From Alphaproteobacteria bacterium (lineage in GTDB: Bacteria; Planctomycetota; Phycisphaerae; UBA1845), in contig JANQQE010000024.1 in assembly GCA_028285105.1 (NCBI GenBank), positions 124,001 to 188,000 on the forward strand: a stretch of 64,000 nucleotides of DNA, written 5' to 3'. Positions 17,954 through 27,353 of this stretch are shown here, piece after piece. Below the pieces are notes generated by a model. The model made no database searches and was not told the DNA's origin. It saw nothing but the letters and a program-made list of their open reading frames with translations. A program made the position numbers and the translations under genes. How positions within the stretch are numbered: the first letter of the stretch is position 1; every line of letters begins with the position of its first letter.

Positions 17954-20900
17954 ATGAATCTATTGAACCGAGTCAGTAAGACGGAGAATTCTTCACGATT
18001 TGCCGCATCCGCCGTGCTAGCTCTGTTCGTCGAGGCGAACCTGTTTACGAATCAACCGCTCCACGCCCAAGTGATAGCAGAGCCGGCCGTGTCCAAGCAG
18101 GTTGAGCATCCGAACAATACTCCAGTCGCCGAATTGTTCAGTGGTTCCTATGCTGATTCAACTGACGATCCCACCACAGGGCTGAGCCAACACAATCCGA
18201 ACCAAATTGACATGGCCATTGGGGAAGAATTCAACTACATCGTGACGATTTCTTACCCTGAAGGGACCACCGCGGACACGTTTTTGATAGATCAAGCGTC
18301 ACCCACGACGCAGATCGGTGCATTCGATGACACAGTCATCGAGATCATTAGCGCAGAGGTCATCCATGTGGGCACCAATCTCAGTGGTGGACTCCCGGCG
18401 TTGGGTTTTCAAACGATCCGCGACCTGAATCCCATTGACGGAGACGGCTCGCAATTTCAGTATGGTAGCGCAACGAGTGACGTAACTGTGGTGGCGGATG
18501 GGGTCACCGATGACAAAGATCGCGTGGTGATCCGCATCCTGGCACGGCTGGACGACGAAGATGATTCAGGTGGTCTGACCGACGCCCTTGATGCAAACAA
18601 TATCGATGGGCGCGACGCTACCAATCGTGTCCAAATCGCGTGGAATTTCGGCGCCAATACTCAGCAAAGAAATAGCTTCGGTACAGTGGATATAGTGGAA
18701 TCCGATCTAAGTATCTCCCTGTCGGTGGTCGATGATTCGAGCGTGGCAATTGGCGATACGGTGAGCTTCGAACTGACCGTCAGCAACGTCGGAACGGCGA
18801 CGGCATACAACGTTGAAATCACCGATACACTTCCAAACGACGGTGTTGATGACTTCCTCTTGTTTGACGCCATAGATGCAGCAAACTCAACCTGCGACGA
18901 GATTGCTGGTTTTGCAGTGATCGGTGCGGCGCCACCGGATGTAGATTTCTCATTCGATCAGTTGGCGGCTGGGACGAGCTGCGTCATTCAGTTTGATGCC
19001 ACCGTGGATACCAGCATTACACCCGGTGATGTCTACACCAACGGCGTCGAGATCACATCCTACGACAGCCGCGACAACAACACCGACGACGACAATCGAA
19101 ATTACAGCGGTCCGACCGCGACGGCTACCGTGACGGCGGCGACAGTGGATTTGGAACTGACCAAGAGCGATGGCGATTTCTCGGCGAACCCGGGAGATAC
19201 AATCGTCTATTCGCTCGTCCACGCAAATACCGGAGGACTTGCCGCGACGGGGGTTGTACTCACCGAAACCGTTCCCGCGAATACTCGATTCAACCCATCC
19301 GAAAGTTCTGTCGGATGGAACTGTCTCCCGAACAACAACGCCGGTTCCACATGCACGCTCGACCTGGGCACACTCTCTCCAGGAGCATGCAGCACCAGCA
19401 CGCTCTTTGCGGTGGATGTCGATCTGCCCGTACTGGCAGGCGTCGATGCAATCGCCAACACAGCCAGCATCGCCGACGACGGAACAAACGGGATTGACGC
19501 CAATCTGCTGAACAACACGGCGCAGGATACGACACCGGTCACAGCCGGCGTTGACATGCGCATCGATAAGGACGACCGCGACCGGACAGCCAAGCCTGGC
19601 GAGACGATTCCCTACGCGCTGTCCATCGACAATATCGGCGATCAGAACGCAACCGGCGTCATCATGACCGAAACTGTTCCGCAACACACAACGTTCAACG
19701 CCGGTGCAAGTTCAGCCGGATGGACTTGTGCGGATGGTGCGCCAGCTGGCACGAATTGCGAATTCGACCTCAGCGCCATTATTGGAGGACAGTTTGATGG
19801 TAACGAAGACCTCGTTGTGTTGGTCACATTCGCCGTCGATGTGGACGCCACGATTCCCAGCGGAGTATACGAAATCTCCAACACGATCAGCGTGACGGAC
19901 GATGGGAACAACGGCGTCGATTCGGATTTGCAGAACAACGAGTCGAGCGCAGTGACCCCGCTTGAAGCCACCCGCCTGCTGATTACCAAGACAGCACTGC
20001 CTCCTGACGATACAGAATTCGACTTCGCATTGGATTTCGGAACGAATGCCACCGTTGACTTTACGTTATCCGACCCTACCGACGATGAGATCATCTTCAA
20101 CAACGCCTTGGCTGGCCAATATACGATTACCGAATTTGCAGTGGATGGCTGGTTGCTTGAAAGCGTGTTCTGCAATTCACCGGACTTCACATGGGCAGGC
20201 AACGTGACGACTGTCGGGTTGGACGCCGATGCTGACGTCGTTTGCACGTTTTCTAATGTGCGCGACTGCAATTCAAATGGTGTCAACGATGCCACCGATA
20301 TTACCACGACGTTCAGCGACGATTGCCAACCCAACGGCATCCCCGACGAATGCGAGATTGCGGCTGGCTCTTCTTTGGATGGTGACTTGGACGGCGTGCC
20401 GAACGAATGCGACAACTGCCCGACACTCGCCAATGCCAATCAAGCCGACTCCGATAACGATGGAACGGGCGACGTGTGCGAGTCGTCATCATCGGGCGGA
20501 GGTGGAGTGCTGATATTCGATGCAGATGGAGACGGCGTAACCGACGGCAACGATCTGTGTTTCAATACGCCAACAGGTTCAGTGGTGAATCAAGACGGAT
20601 GCAGCGACGAGCAACTCGATGACGACAACGACGGCGTGTCCAACGATGTGGATCAATGCGAAGAAACACCCGCAGGCGAGCCCGTCGATGACGACGGATG
20701 CAGCCAGTCGCAGATCGTCGTTGAGCCTGAACCGACACCATCGCCCAGTCCATCGCCGCAACCGTCACCCGAACCATCGCCATCGCCAAGTCCAACCCCG
20801 GCTCCGGACGATCAACCGCTTCCGGACGATTCCGATGATGACGGCGTCAGCGACGACGAAGACGACTGCCCGAATCCAGCCGGTACCGGTCCAAATGGAT

Positions 20901-21085
20901 GCCCTGTAGAAAACGACGGCAATGACACAGGCGGTGAAGAAGAATCGATGTGCGGCGCAGGAGCGGGCCCCTGCGGACCGATCGGAGCCGTTAGCCTATG
21001 GTTCACCTTCGCCGTCTTAACAAGGATGCGCTATCGAAGACGCATTGAGCGCTGTCATGTCGCCTTGCACCATGAAAAGCATTAA
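17954..21085 (+). CDS. Large secreted surface protein with DUF11 and thrombospondin type-3 repeats
   Basis: A 1043-residue protein with a signal peptide (cleavage near LHAQ), a N-terminal beta domain, three DUF11-type repeats at about 249-395, 398-525 and 533-670 (each opening with a variant of 'VDLELTKSDGDFSANPGD'), an SpaA/prealbumin-like domain at about 673-770, the planctomycete motif DCNSNGVNDATDI / QPNGIPDECEI, calcium-binding TSP3 repeats (DSDNDGTGDVC, DDDNDGVSNDVDQC) to about 915, a Pro-Ser stalk (925-952), and a C-terminal tail: Cys-Gly-rich CGAGAGPCGP, hydrophobic helix, then Arg cluster. The tail resembles a sorting signal of the MYXO-CTERM/PEP-CTERM type. Likely a calcium-stiffened surface adhesin or sheath protein. 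Confidence 0.85.
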   Translation: MNLLNRVSKTENSSRFAASAVLALFVEANLFTNQPLHAQVIAEPAVSKQVEHPNNTPVAELFSGSYADSTDDPTTGLSQHNPNQIDMAIGEEFNYIVTISYPEGTTADTFLIDQASPTTQIGAFDDTVIEIISAEVIHVGTNLSGGLPALGFQTIRDLNPIDGDGSQFQYGSATSDVTVVADGVTDDKDRVVIRILARLDDEDDSGGLTDALDANNIDGRDATNRVQIAWNFGANTQQRNSFGTVDIVESDLSISLSVVDDSSVAIGDTVSFELTVSNVGTATAYNVEITDTLPNDGVDDFLLFDAIDAANSTCDEIAGFAVIGAAPPDVDFSFDQLAAGTSCVIQFDATVDTSITPGDVYTNGVEITSYDSRDNNTDDDNRNYSGPTATATVTAATVDLELTKSDGDFSANPGDTIVYSLVHANTGGLAATGVVLTETVPANTRFNPSESSVGWNCLPNNNAGSTCTLDLGTLSPGACSTSTLFAVDVDLPVLAGVDAIANTASIADDGTNGIDANLLNNTAQDTTPVTAGVDMRIDKDDRDRTAKPGETIPYALSIDNIGDQNATGVIMTETVPQHTTFNAGASSAGWTCADGAPAGTNCEFDLSAIIGGQFDGNEDLVVLVTFAVDVDATIPSGVYEISNTISVTDDGNNGVDSDLQNNESSAVTPLEATRLLITKTALPPDDTEFDFALDFGTNATVDFTLSDPTDDEIIFNNALAGQYTITEFAVDGWLLESVFCNSPDFTWAGNVTTVGLDADADVVCTFSNVRDCNSNGVNDATDITTTFSDDCQPNGIPDECEIAAGSSLDGDLDGVPNECDNCPTLANANQADSDNDGTGDVCESSSSGGGGVLIFDADGDGVTDGNDLCFNTPTGSVVNQDGCSDEQLDDDNDGVSNDVDQCEETPAGEPVDDDGCSQSQIVVEPEPTPSPSPSPQPSPEPSPSPSPTPAPDDQPLPDDSDDDGVSDDEDDCPNPAGTGPNGCPVENDGNDTGGEEESMCGAGAGPCGPIGAVSLWFTFAVLTRMRYRRRIERCHVALHHEKH

Positions 21086-21101
21086 CCAGCGGTTCGAGTT
21101 G

Positions 21102-21156
21102 CCGGCTCGCTACGCTTCAATCGAATATGTCGAGTTGGACTTGTGAAGCGAGCCGG
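21102..21156. repeat. Inverted repeat downstream of the surface-protein gene
   Basis: CCGGCTCGCT (21102-21111) and AGCGAGCCGG (21147-21156) are perfect complements separated by 35 bases. They lie 17 bases after the surface-protein stop. No T-run follows, so an intrinsic terminator is possible but not classical. Confidence 0.45.
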
Positions 21157-21240
21157 TCAGGTCAAGATGTTGCTTGCACTCGCGGTTGCAATGTCGGGCA
21201 CACACTTCACGACATGCAACAAACATCTCGGAGTGTTTGA

Positions 21241-22110
21241 GTGGTACTTCATGGAATCGAAAATGACGGACTGTTCGACTCGGACGGCGTGATCAATACC
21301 GATCATCTCTGCCGCCAGTGCGAATACAACCTTCGCGGATTGCGGGAAGGTAGCATCTGCCCGGAGTGCGGCTCTCCCATCAGCATCTCATTTCGGGATG
21401 ACTTCTTAAGATTTGCGAATCCGTATTGGATGCAAAAGGTGGCAAGAGGATTGTTCATCATTCTTCTGATGACTGTCGTCAGAATCATTGCTCACGGGTC
21501 AAATCGCCACATTGGACTGCAAGCTTCCGAAATCATCTCGTTTCTTGCCAAGTCCGTCGGCTACTATGGGGCTTGGCTTCTCACGACTCCGGAACCGACT
21601 GTAATCGGGAAAGATCCCAGCCAGAACGACCGCCTTACGGTTCGCGTGGCTTTGGCGATTGGGCTTGTCGGTAGCTTTATTGGTTTGTTTATGGGCGACT
21701 TCTCATCGGCAAGACGGTCCCGTACGGGTACGTCATTGTACGTTGGGTTGATGCTGTTGACTGGTCTTGCAGGTGAAGCCGCGAAGTATAAGCTTTATGA
21801 ACGATTAGCCATGCGAATTCCAAATGAATCATTGACCGCCCGCGCGCGATTTCTGTACTGGGCATACCCCGTTTCGTTGTTGTTTTTTTACATCTTTTCC
21901 TATGGAAAGGTCTTTGCGTTTCTGCTCCTATTTATCAATCCACTTGCATTTTTGGGATTCGGTTGTATCGCGAGTACCCTTGCGGCGTGTGTCCTCATTT
22001 TTGGACTTCTTACGGTAGCTCTGCTTTCACAATTGCGCATGCACATCGGTAAGCAAATCAAGATCGCCCGCGAACACATGAAGGCGCCAGCAATTAAAAA
22101 CGACATGTAG
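21241..22110 (+). CDS. Membrane protein with N-terminal zinc ribbon (paralogue 1 of tandem pair)
   Basis: A 289-residue protein with a short N-terminus, the ribbon CRQCEYNLRGLREGSICPECGSPI at about 24-47, and about six hydrophobic segments. It is homologous along its length to the next gene: both share LFxxDG before the ribbon, and YGAWLLTxPEPxxIGxD after the second helix. The start is GTG 21241, directly after an in-frame stop; the shared LFDSDG segment means little or nothing is missing. The ribbon is the 'RGL.E' variety, distinct from the C-terminal 'GN.SG' variety found elsewhere in the window. Function unknown. Confidence 0.72.
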   Translation: MVLHGIENDGLFDSDGVINTDHLCRQCEYNLRGLREGSICPECGSPISISFRDDFLRFANPYWMQKVARGLFIILLMTVVRIIAHGSNRHIGLQASEIISFLAKSVGYYGAWLLTTPEPTVIGKDPSQNDRLTVRVALAIGLVGSFIGLFMGDFSSARRSRTGTSLYVGLMLLTGLAGEAAKYKLYERLAMRIPNESLTARARFLYWAYPVSLLFFYIFSYGKVFAFLLLFINPLAFLGFGCIASTLAACVLIFGLLTVALLSQLRMHIGKQIKIAREHMKAPAIKNDM

Positions 22111-22187
22111 CAGAAGACAGGCCGATTCCAGATTCAGTCCGAATATTTCGCAACTGCTTCGACACTTTCGAAAACGTGGAATTGAAA

Positions 22188-23051
22188 ATGGATTACGAGA
22201 GATTTCTGCGTACCCCTACTTTCGATGCAGATGGCAACATCGAAGATGACGTTTACTGTAAGCGATGCGCATACAACTTGCGTGGCTTGCAAGAGGATAG
22301 GGCTTGCCCGGAGTGCGGAGTTTCGGTTGCCTTATCGACGCAGGGTGATTTACTCTATTCTGCCGACCCCAAATGGGTGGCAAAGCTTTCTTGGGGACTC
22401 AAGATCATTCTCATGATGATCGCGGTTCGGATAATTTCAGTATTGCTATTCCTTTGGTACAGGCAACCGTCATTCTTGATGATTCTGACGGTTGAACAAT
22501 TCATTAATATCTACGGTGCTTGGCTTCTGACCGCGCCGGAACCAAAGCTCATCGGCGAAGATCGGAACATTAGTGCACGAAGGATTGTGCGATTAGGGCT
22601 CATTGCTGGAATCATAGGAAGTTTTCCTCAATTCGTTTCGTTGCACTCAGTACTCTCCGAACCCGCCCTCATTGTTGTAAGCTATTGTGTGATCGGTCTT
22701 TTATTCGTGCGGTTGGCGGGCGAATTTGCACTGTTTATTTATTATGAGCAGCTTGCATATCGTATTCCACACGGTGCATTGGCCGAGCGAGTGTGCTTCC
22801 TGAGATGGGCGTTTTTCAGCGCGTTGCTGGTCGTAATCTTGGTCGGTTTCGCAAGGCTGTTCAAGCCAACACCCGGGCGTTCGAGCGGGCAAGACGTGTT
22901 TGGGTGCATCGGTATGATTGCGGGCCTGTGCATCATCATATTCGGTATCATGGTGCTAATCATGATCATGCGCCTGAGTCGTGAATTGACGACCGAGGCC
23001 AAACGTTCTCGCGAATATTGGGCAACACACGCGAAGTTGCCCGTCCGATAA
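22188..23051 (+). CDS. Membrane protein with N-terminal zinc ribbon (paralogue 2 of tandem pair)
   Basis: A 287-residue protein with ribbon CKRCAYNLRGLQEDRACPECGVSV near residues 24-47, followed by about six hydrophobic segments, including LKIILMMIAVRIISVLLFL and YGAWLLTAPEPKLIGED. It lies 77 bases after its paralogue, a tandem duplication. Start ATG 22188 gives MDYERFLRTPTFDADG; a GTG four codons upstream is possible. The conserved loop PEPxxIG after the third helix may be functionally important. No annotated function is known to me. Confidence 0.72.
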   Translation: MDYERFLRTPTFDADGNIEDDVYCKRCAYNLRGLQEDRACPECGVSVALSTQGDLLYSADPKWVAKLSWGLKIILMMIAVRIISVLLFLWYRQPSFLMILTVEQFINIYGAWLLTAPEPKLIGEDRNISARRIVRLGLIAGIIGSFPQFVSLHSVLSEPALIVVSYCVIGLLFVRLAGEFALFIYYEQLAYRIPHGALAERVCFLRWAFFSALLVVILVGFARLFKPTPGRSSGQDVFGCIGMIAGLCIIIFGIMVLIMIMRLSRELTTEAKRSREYWATHAKLPVR

Positions 23052-23225
23052 TCGCTTCCTCGACGTGCAAATCTTCAGGGCGAAGGTAATTCGTCAAGTC
23101 ATTCAACCCCTTATACGTGAACAGACGATTCATCGTCTCCGATAGCCCATGTATAAAAGGTTTGCGCTCTATCGGTGAGTTGGGGGGCGTTGCGCTTCGT
23201 GTTTCGCAGCGCCAGATGAGCCTTC

Positions 23226-23819
23226 ATGCGAACAACCGGATTAAAGATCGATTCGACGATGCCGCGTTTCATTGCGCATGAAATACGCGCAACACCGCGA
23301 ATCAAGCGGGGACCTTGCCATCACGGGTTCAGTCTCGCCGAGATGGTCATGGTGATTACCATCATCAGCATCGCAGCCGCGATTGCGGTTCCCCGTTTTT
23401 CCCGATCTGTTGCTCGGCGACAAGCCGATGCGGCGGCGCAGCGCGTTTCGCAAGACATGTCACTGGCCCGTCACCATGCCCGCATTTCCAGCAGCGACAT
23501 CAAAGTCGAGTTTCGCACCGCGCCGGGATACCTGATTAACGGTCTGCCCGATCCCAACAGCCCGAGCCGAGACTACACCGTCGATATGCAGTCTGCACCT
23601 TATCACGTCTCACAATGGGAAGTGGACTTCGACGGCTTCAAAGACGTGACCTTCAATATGTATGAGCGGCCGGACCGTGGGGGCGATATCGTTCTGCGGG
23701 TAGGAGACGAAATACGAACCATTGCGATCAACGGTGATACTGGTCGCTCTCAGATTGTCGATGATGACGCACCGGTGACCAACAATGCGATTGAACTCTC
23801 GCAGGGTGTGTCGCGATGA
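23226..23819 (+). CDS. GspH/FimT-like minor pseudopilin
   Basis: A 197-residue type II secretion/type IV pilus-type prepilin. The cleavage and helix motif is HHG|FSLAEMVMVITIISIAAAIAVPRF, with Gly at -1, Phe at +1 and Glu at +5. The following ARRQADAAAQRVSQDMSLARHHARISS helix and the later beta part match GspH. Start ATG 23226 gives a leader of about 34 residues; ATG 23259 would give a more usual 23. It overlaps the next gene by four bases (ATGA), starting a four-gene pseudopilin operon. It would form part of the pseudopilus tip in the periplasm after cleavage by a prepilin peptidase, which is not in this window. Confidence 0.87.
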   Translation: MRTTGLKIDSTMPRFIAHEIRATPRIKRGPCHHGFSLAEMVMVITIISIAAAIAVPRFSRSVARRQADAAAQRVSQDMSLARHHARISSSDIKVEFRTAPGYLINGLPDPNSPSRDYTVDMQSAPYHVSQWEVDFDGFKDVTFNMYERPDRGGDIVLRVGDEIRTIAINGDTGRSQIVDDDAPVTNNAIELSQGVSR

Positions 23820-26134
23820 TTTTCGTCATATCCCAGAAACGAAACGCCTTCACTCTCGTGGAAATGATGGCCACCATGACGGTACTCTCCATTGTTGCCG
23901 TCGGTGTCGGCACGACGATGGTCATCGCCAGCCGCGCCGTTGACGATGGGACAGCTGTCAATTCTCAGATTCCGCGAGCCCGCGATATTGCCGACGTTAT
24001 CGTGGCAGACCTTAACGACGCCTTGACCATCACCGAACACACCGATAAGTCCATCGCCTTCACCGTACCCGACCGCAACGATGACGACGTAGTCGAAACC
24101 ATTCGTTATGCATGGGACGGCAAAAAGAGCGGTAAATTGACACGCGAATACAACGGCTCGGCTGCGATGAATATCGCCAGCGATGTCTTTCGTTTCGATT
24201 TAACCTATTTGACGCGTACCGTCAAACCCCCACCCCGCGCGTGTTGCAATCCCGATGGAACCTGCACGGACGAGTCGCCCGACGACTGCACGTCAAACGG
24301 TGGATTGGCCAAGGGTCGCAACACCGAGTGTGCCTCCACCGATTGCATCGGCGCGTGTTGCATGGACAACGGCAGTTGTGTCGACACGACCGAACTGCAA
24401 TGTACGATCATTTCGGATAACTGGTACCGAGGCGATGGCAGTCGCTGTGCAGACACGCCGTGCCCGGATGCATTGAAGGTCCTTTTTGTCACCAAATCCG
24501 ACACGGTCGATCCAAGCGAATCAGAATACGTAGCGAAATTTGATGCGTGGGGATTCGTCACAACCATGATCGAAGACGATGCTACACAGGGTGACTACGA
24601 TGCGGCTGTCGCAGATCATGAAGTCGTATACATTCCCGGCAACATCGACGATGGCGAACTGGGTACCAAGTTGCGAGATGCGGCGATCGGAGTGGTGATC
24701 GGCGACAAGGATCTTAGCGACAATTTCGGCACCAGCGAGAAAGATAATGAAAGCGACGAACTGCAAATCAATGTCACCAACAACACGCACTACATTACAG
24801 AGACGTTTTCTACAGGATCGTTAACGGTCGCAACAATTAAGAAGAAAATGGTCTATCACGAACCCGAACTGGCTTCGGACACAACAACGCTTGCAACAAA
24901 AATTGACGACGCCAACAAGATAATGCTACTCGTGATTGACCAAGGTGACACGCTATACGGCGGCGGCACAGCGGCCGGAAGGCGCGTGTCATTGCCGATC
25001 GCTCGATTCGCATCGAGCGAACTGAACGAAGACGGTATGACACTCCTCCAACGTTCGCTCCTCTGGGCATCTGGTGATGACGCCGACGAATCCGTATCCG
25101 TGTGTGGCGATTCCACTTGCGATCCCGATGAAGACCCTTGCACGTGTTCAAGCGACTGCGGCGCGGCGACCGCCAATGAGCAGGTATCATTCAATTGTGC
25201 CGACGGCATCGATAACGACTGTGACGGCGACGCGGACTGCGATGATTCGGATTGCGATGGCGATTCCTTTTGCGACGCGGTCTGCGGCGACAGCAACTGT
25301 GACGTCGGCGAAGACATGTGTAAGTGTGCTGCCGACTGCGGCGCGCCAGCGGCCAATGAAACCGGAGATACCGATTGCGCCGACGGGATCGACAACGATT
25401 GCGACGGTAACATCGACTGCGACGATACCGAATGCAACGCTGCGACTCCTTGCAACCCATTCTGCGGCGACAGCAAATGCGACACCGGCGAGAACGCCTG
25501 CAACTGTTCAGCCGACTGCGGCGCTGCACCTTTAACCGAAGCCAACTGCAACGACAGGGAAGACAACGATTGTGATGGCGATGTCGATTGCGACGACAGC
25601 GATTGCGACGGTGACGACGCCTGCGTGGCACGATGCGATTGCGATGGCACTTATGGCGACAACTTTGAATCTGGAACCTACGACAGCAGCGTGGGCACGT
25701 TGGATTGGACCGCGAATCCATGGGCTGAAATCGGAGAATCGAACGGACCAAATGCGGGCAACATTCTGATCACAACCGATCTGTTGTCGAAGCGATTGAT
25801 GTTGAGTAACAGGAACAACGGCGCAGTACGAGCAATAAATCTATGCGCTGGTGGGTCTGCTACACTGCGATTGTTTTATCGCCGAGAAGCGTTGAACAAT
25901 GCCTCCGACTACGCAACCGTCGAAATATCAGCCACCAGCAGCAGCGGGCCCTGGACCGAAATTGCCCGATATGCCTACTCGATTCCCGGAACGGACCTCG
26001 TCTACTTACCGGATGTGATTGACATCAGTGCATATGCTGCCGAAACAACTTGGATTCGATTTGTCACTTCATCATCGATGAATGGCGCGGACAGAATCTA
26101 TTTCGATAATGTGCAGGTGACCTGCGAACCGTAA
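23816..26134 (+). CDS. GspJ/PilW-like minor pseudopilin with large extracellular cargo region
   Basis: A 772-residue prepilin-type protein, over three times the usual length. N-terminus: RNA|FTLVEMMATMTVLSIVAVGVG, with Ala at -1 and Glu at +5, followed by an ordinary minor-pseudopilin segment to about 125. Then come two cysteine blocks of the planctomycete type (ACCNPDGTC...C, GACCMDNGSC...CP, about 140-215), a Rossmann-like domain (about 217-420, DALKVLFVTKSDTVD) like ThuA-type amidotransferase folds, three MopE-like repeats (about 427-612, CADGIDNDCDG) rich in Asp/Cys and likely metal-binding, and a beta-sandwich ending (614-771) with NFESGTYDSS. The gene couples by ATGA to the GspH-like gene. 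Confidence 0.82.
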   Translation: MIFVISQKRNAFTLVEMMATMTVLSIVAVGVGTTMVIASRAVDDGTAVNSQIPRARDIADVIVADLNDALTITEHTDKSIAFTVPDRNDDDVVETIRYAWDGKKSGKLTREYNGSAAMNIASDVFRFDLTYLTRTVKPPPRACCNPDGTCTDESPDDCTSNGGLAKGRNTECASTDCIGACCMDNGSCVDTTELQCTIISDNWYRGDGSRCADTPCPDALKVLFVTKSDTVDPSESEYVAKFDAWGFVTTMIEDDATQGDYDAAVADHEVVYIPGNIDDGELGTKLRDAAIGVVIGDKDLSDNFGTSEKDNESDELQINVTNNTHYITETFSTGSLTVATIKKKMVYHEPELASDTTTLATKIDDANKIMLLVIDQGDTLYGGGTAAGRRVSLPIARFASSELNEDGMTLLQRSLLWASGDDADESVSVCGDSTCDPDEDPCTCSSDCGAATANEQVSFNCADGIDNDCDGDADCDDSDCDGDSFCDAVCGDSNCDVGEDMCKCAADCGAPAANETGDTDCADGIDNDCDGNIDCDDTECNAATPCNPFCGDSKCDTGENACNCSADCGAAPLTEANCNDREDNDCDGDVDCDDSDCDGDDACVARCDCDGTYGDNFESGTYDSSVGTLDWTANPWAEIGESNGPNAGNILITTDLLSKRLMLSNRNNGAVRAINLCAGGSATLRLFYRREALNNASDYATVEISATSSSGPWTEIARYAYSIPGTDLVYLPDVIDISAYAAETTWIRFVTSSSMNGADRIYFDNVQVTCEP
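25101..25640 (+). repeat. Tandem repeats encoding MopE-like Cys/Asp motifs
   Basis: Three approximate direct repeats of about 175-180 bases inside the pseudopilin gene. Each encodes CGDSxCDxxEDxCxCxxDCG, a spacer, and CADGIDNDCDGxxDCDDxxC (third copy: NDREDNDCDGDVDC). They begin near 25101, 25284 and 25461. The unit matches the MopE metal-binding pattern 'DNDCDG.vD' and probably folds around Ca or Cu. Their near-identity suggests recent expansion. Confidence 0.75.
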
Positions 26135-26150
26135 GGATGAAACTCTGCCT

Positions 26151-27350
26151 ATGAACAATGCGGCTTTCCACAACCCAGATCAGAGGCAATGGAATGCGGA
26201 ACGCTTCCGCAGGCGCAGCTTCTCGATGGCGGAAGCAGCGCTCGCTGTTCTAGTGGTTGGAACGATGATGGTCGCAGCGCTCAATACGGTCACCATGTCG
26301 GCAAAGGCCCGCAGCGTCAATGCGTCCCTCGGTAAGGGGCCTGCACTCGCGCATGGATTGATGAGCGAGATTCTCCAAGCCTTCTACCAAGACCCAGAAT
26401 TCGTTCCCACTGAAATCGTCGGTCCCGAGATCGAACTAGCCAGTTATGGCCCCACTCCGGTGAACGGCAAGGACCACGGAATGTGGGATGACAAATGTCT
26501 TGGCCAGATATTCACACCCACGCTTCCGGTTAACGCGATTTCGTGGGAAGTGACTCGGGTCATGTTTCAGGCGAAAAGCGTAGGACCGACGAACGGAATT
26601 ATCAACGTGCAGTTGCACACACTTGACTCTTCAAACAAGCCAAGTGCAGCGGTCATTGAAAAATATCCCATTGCTGAAAGCGCAATGGGCGCATCCTACA
26701 GTTGGCAGACAGCCAACTACAGCAGCGCAACCGACTTGGCGCCCGGTGACGGACTGGCATTCGTATTGGCTGTAGAGCAAAACGACGCTGATGTCTGCAG
26801 TATCCTCGCAGATAACTCCGGTGGGAACGGTATGACTCACAAGAACAACGCAGGATCGCCTTGGGTCATCGAGTCCGGAAAGGGGCTGCCTCACTATGTG
26901 TATGGAAAGGTAACAACATCCAATTCTGCTTCGCTTTCCATTGGACCCGATTTCGATGAAGTCACCAGCACCCGTGTCGACTTTGACGACGTAGACGACT
27001 ACCACGGCTGGTCTGCTTCACCGCCACAATTCAGAAATGGCACCGCTCTGCCAGACTACAACGGATGGACACGGAGCGCTACGGTCGAATTCTCCAATAT
27101 CAACGCACCTGGTGGAAAGGCGGCTGGTAGCGCAACTGGCGCGAAGCGAATCACAGTCACGGTCACAGACCCAAGCGGTGCGGAGACCACAATCGTCAGC
27201 AGTCGGTCCAGAACCGGAAGCTATCAACAAGAACCATCAGCGACGCGAACGTATTGCAGTTGGGTTGGACTCGAATTACAGGTCGGAAAAGCCAATGCTG
27301 CGTTGTCGATGGGGGCATCGTTGGCAAATGAACCCGCACTTGAAGATTAG
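26151..27350 (+). CDS. GspI/PilV-like minor pseudopilin with beta-sandwich insert
   Basis: A 399-residue prepilin-type protein. The hydrophobic helix is preceded by RRRS|FSMAEAALAVLVVGTMMVAA, with Ser in place of the normal Gly at -1 but Glu at +5 retained. The following segment KARSVNASLGKGPALAHGLMSEILQAF is typical of GspI/PilV. An inserted domain of about 150 residues (about 110-265) has a jelly-roll look (VQLHTLDSSNKPSAAVI, APGDGLAFVLAV) as in choice-of-anchor or carbohydrate-binding sandwiches. Start ATG 26151 is 16 bases after the previous stop; the next gene begins three bases after its stop. Confidence 0.8.
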   Translation: MNNAAFHNPDQRQWNAERFRRRSFSMAEAALAVLVVGTMMVAALNTVTMSAKARSVNASLGKGPALAHGLMSEILQAFYQDPEFVPTEIVGPEIELASYGPTPVNGKDHGMWDDKCLGQIFTPTLPVNAISWEVTRVMFQAKSVGPTNGIINVQLHTLDSSNKPSAAVIEKYPIAESAMGASYSWQTANYSSATDLAPGDGLAFVLAVEQNDADVCSILADNSGGNGMTHKNNAGSPWVIESGKGLPHYVYGKVTTSNSASLSIGPDFDEVTSTRVDFDDVDDYHGWSASPPQFRNGTALPDYNGWTRSATVEFSNINAPGGKAAGSATGAKRITVTVTDPSGAETTIVSSRSRTGSYQQEPSATRTYCSWVGLELQVGKANAALSMGASLANEPALED

Positions 27351-27353
27351 TAG

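Noticed and set aside
23052-23225. A leftward frame with text such as MNRLFTYKGLNDLTNYLRP between the zinc-ribbon and pseudopilin genes
   Set aside because: It reads protein-like for about 30 codons but has no good start, runs antisense into the end of the 22188 gene, and competes with another open frame; I could not decide whether it is a relic or chance.
25101-25640. CRISPR array
   Set aside because: The repeats are long (about 175 bases), in-frame and protein-coding, with no short identical repeats and spacers.
24856-25751. Long leftward Ser/Gln- and Arg-rich frames opposite the MopE-like repeats
   Set aside because: Antisense shadows of Asp/Cys repeats; no start signal or domain.
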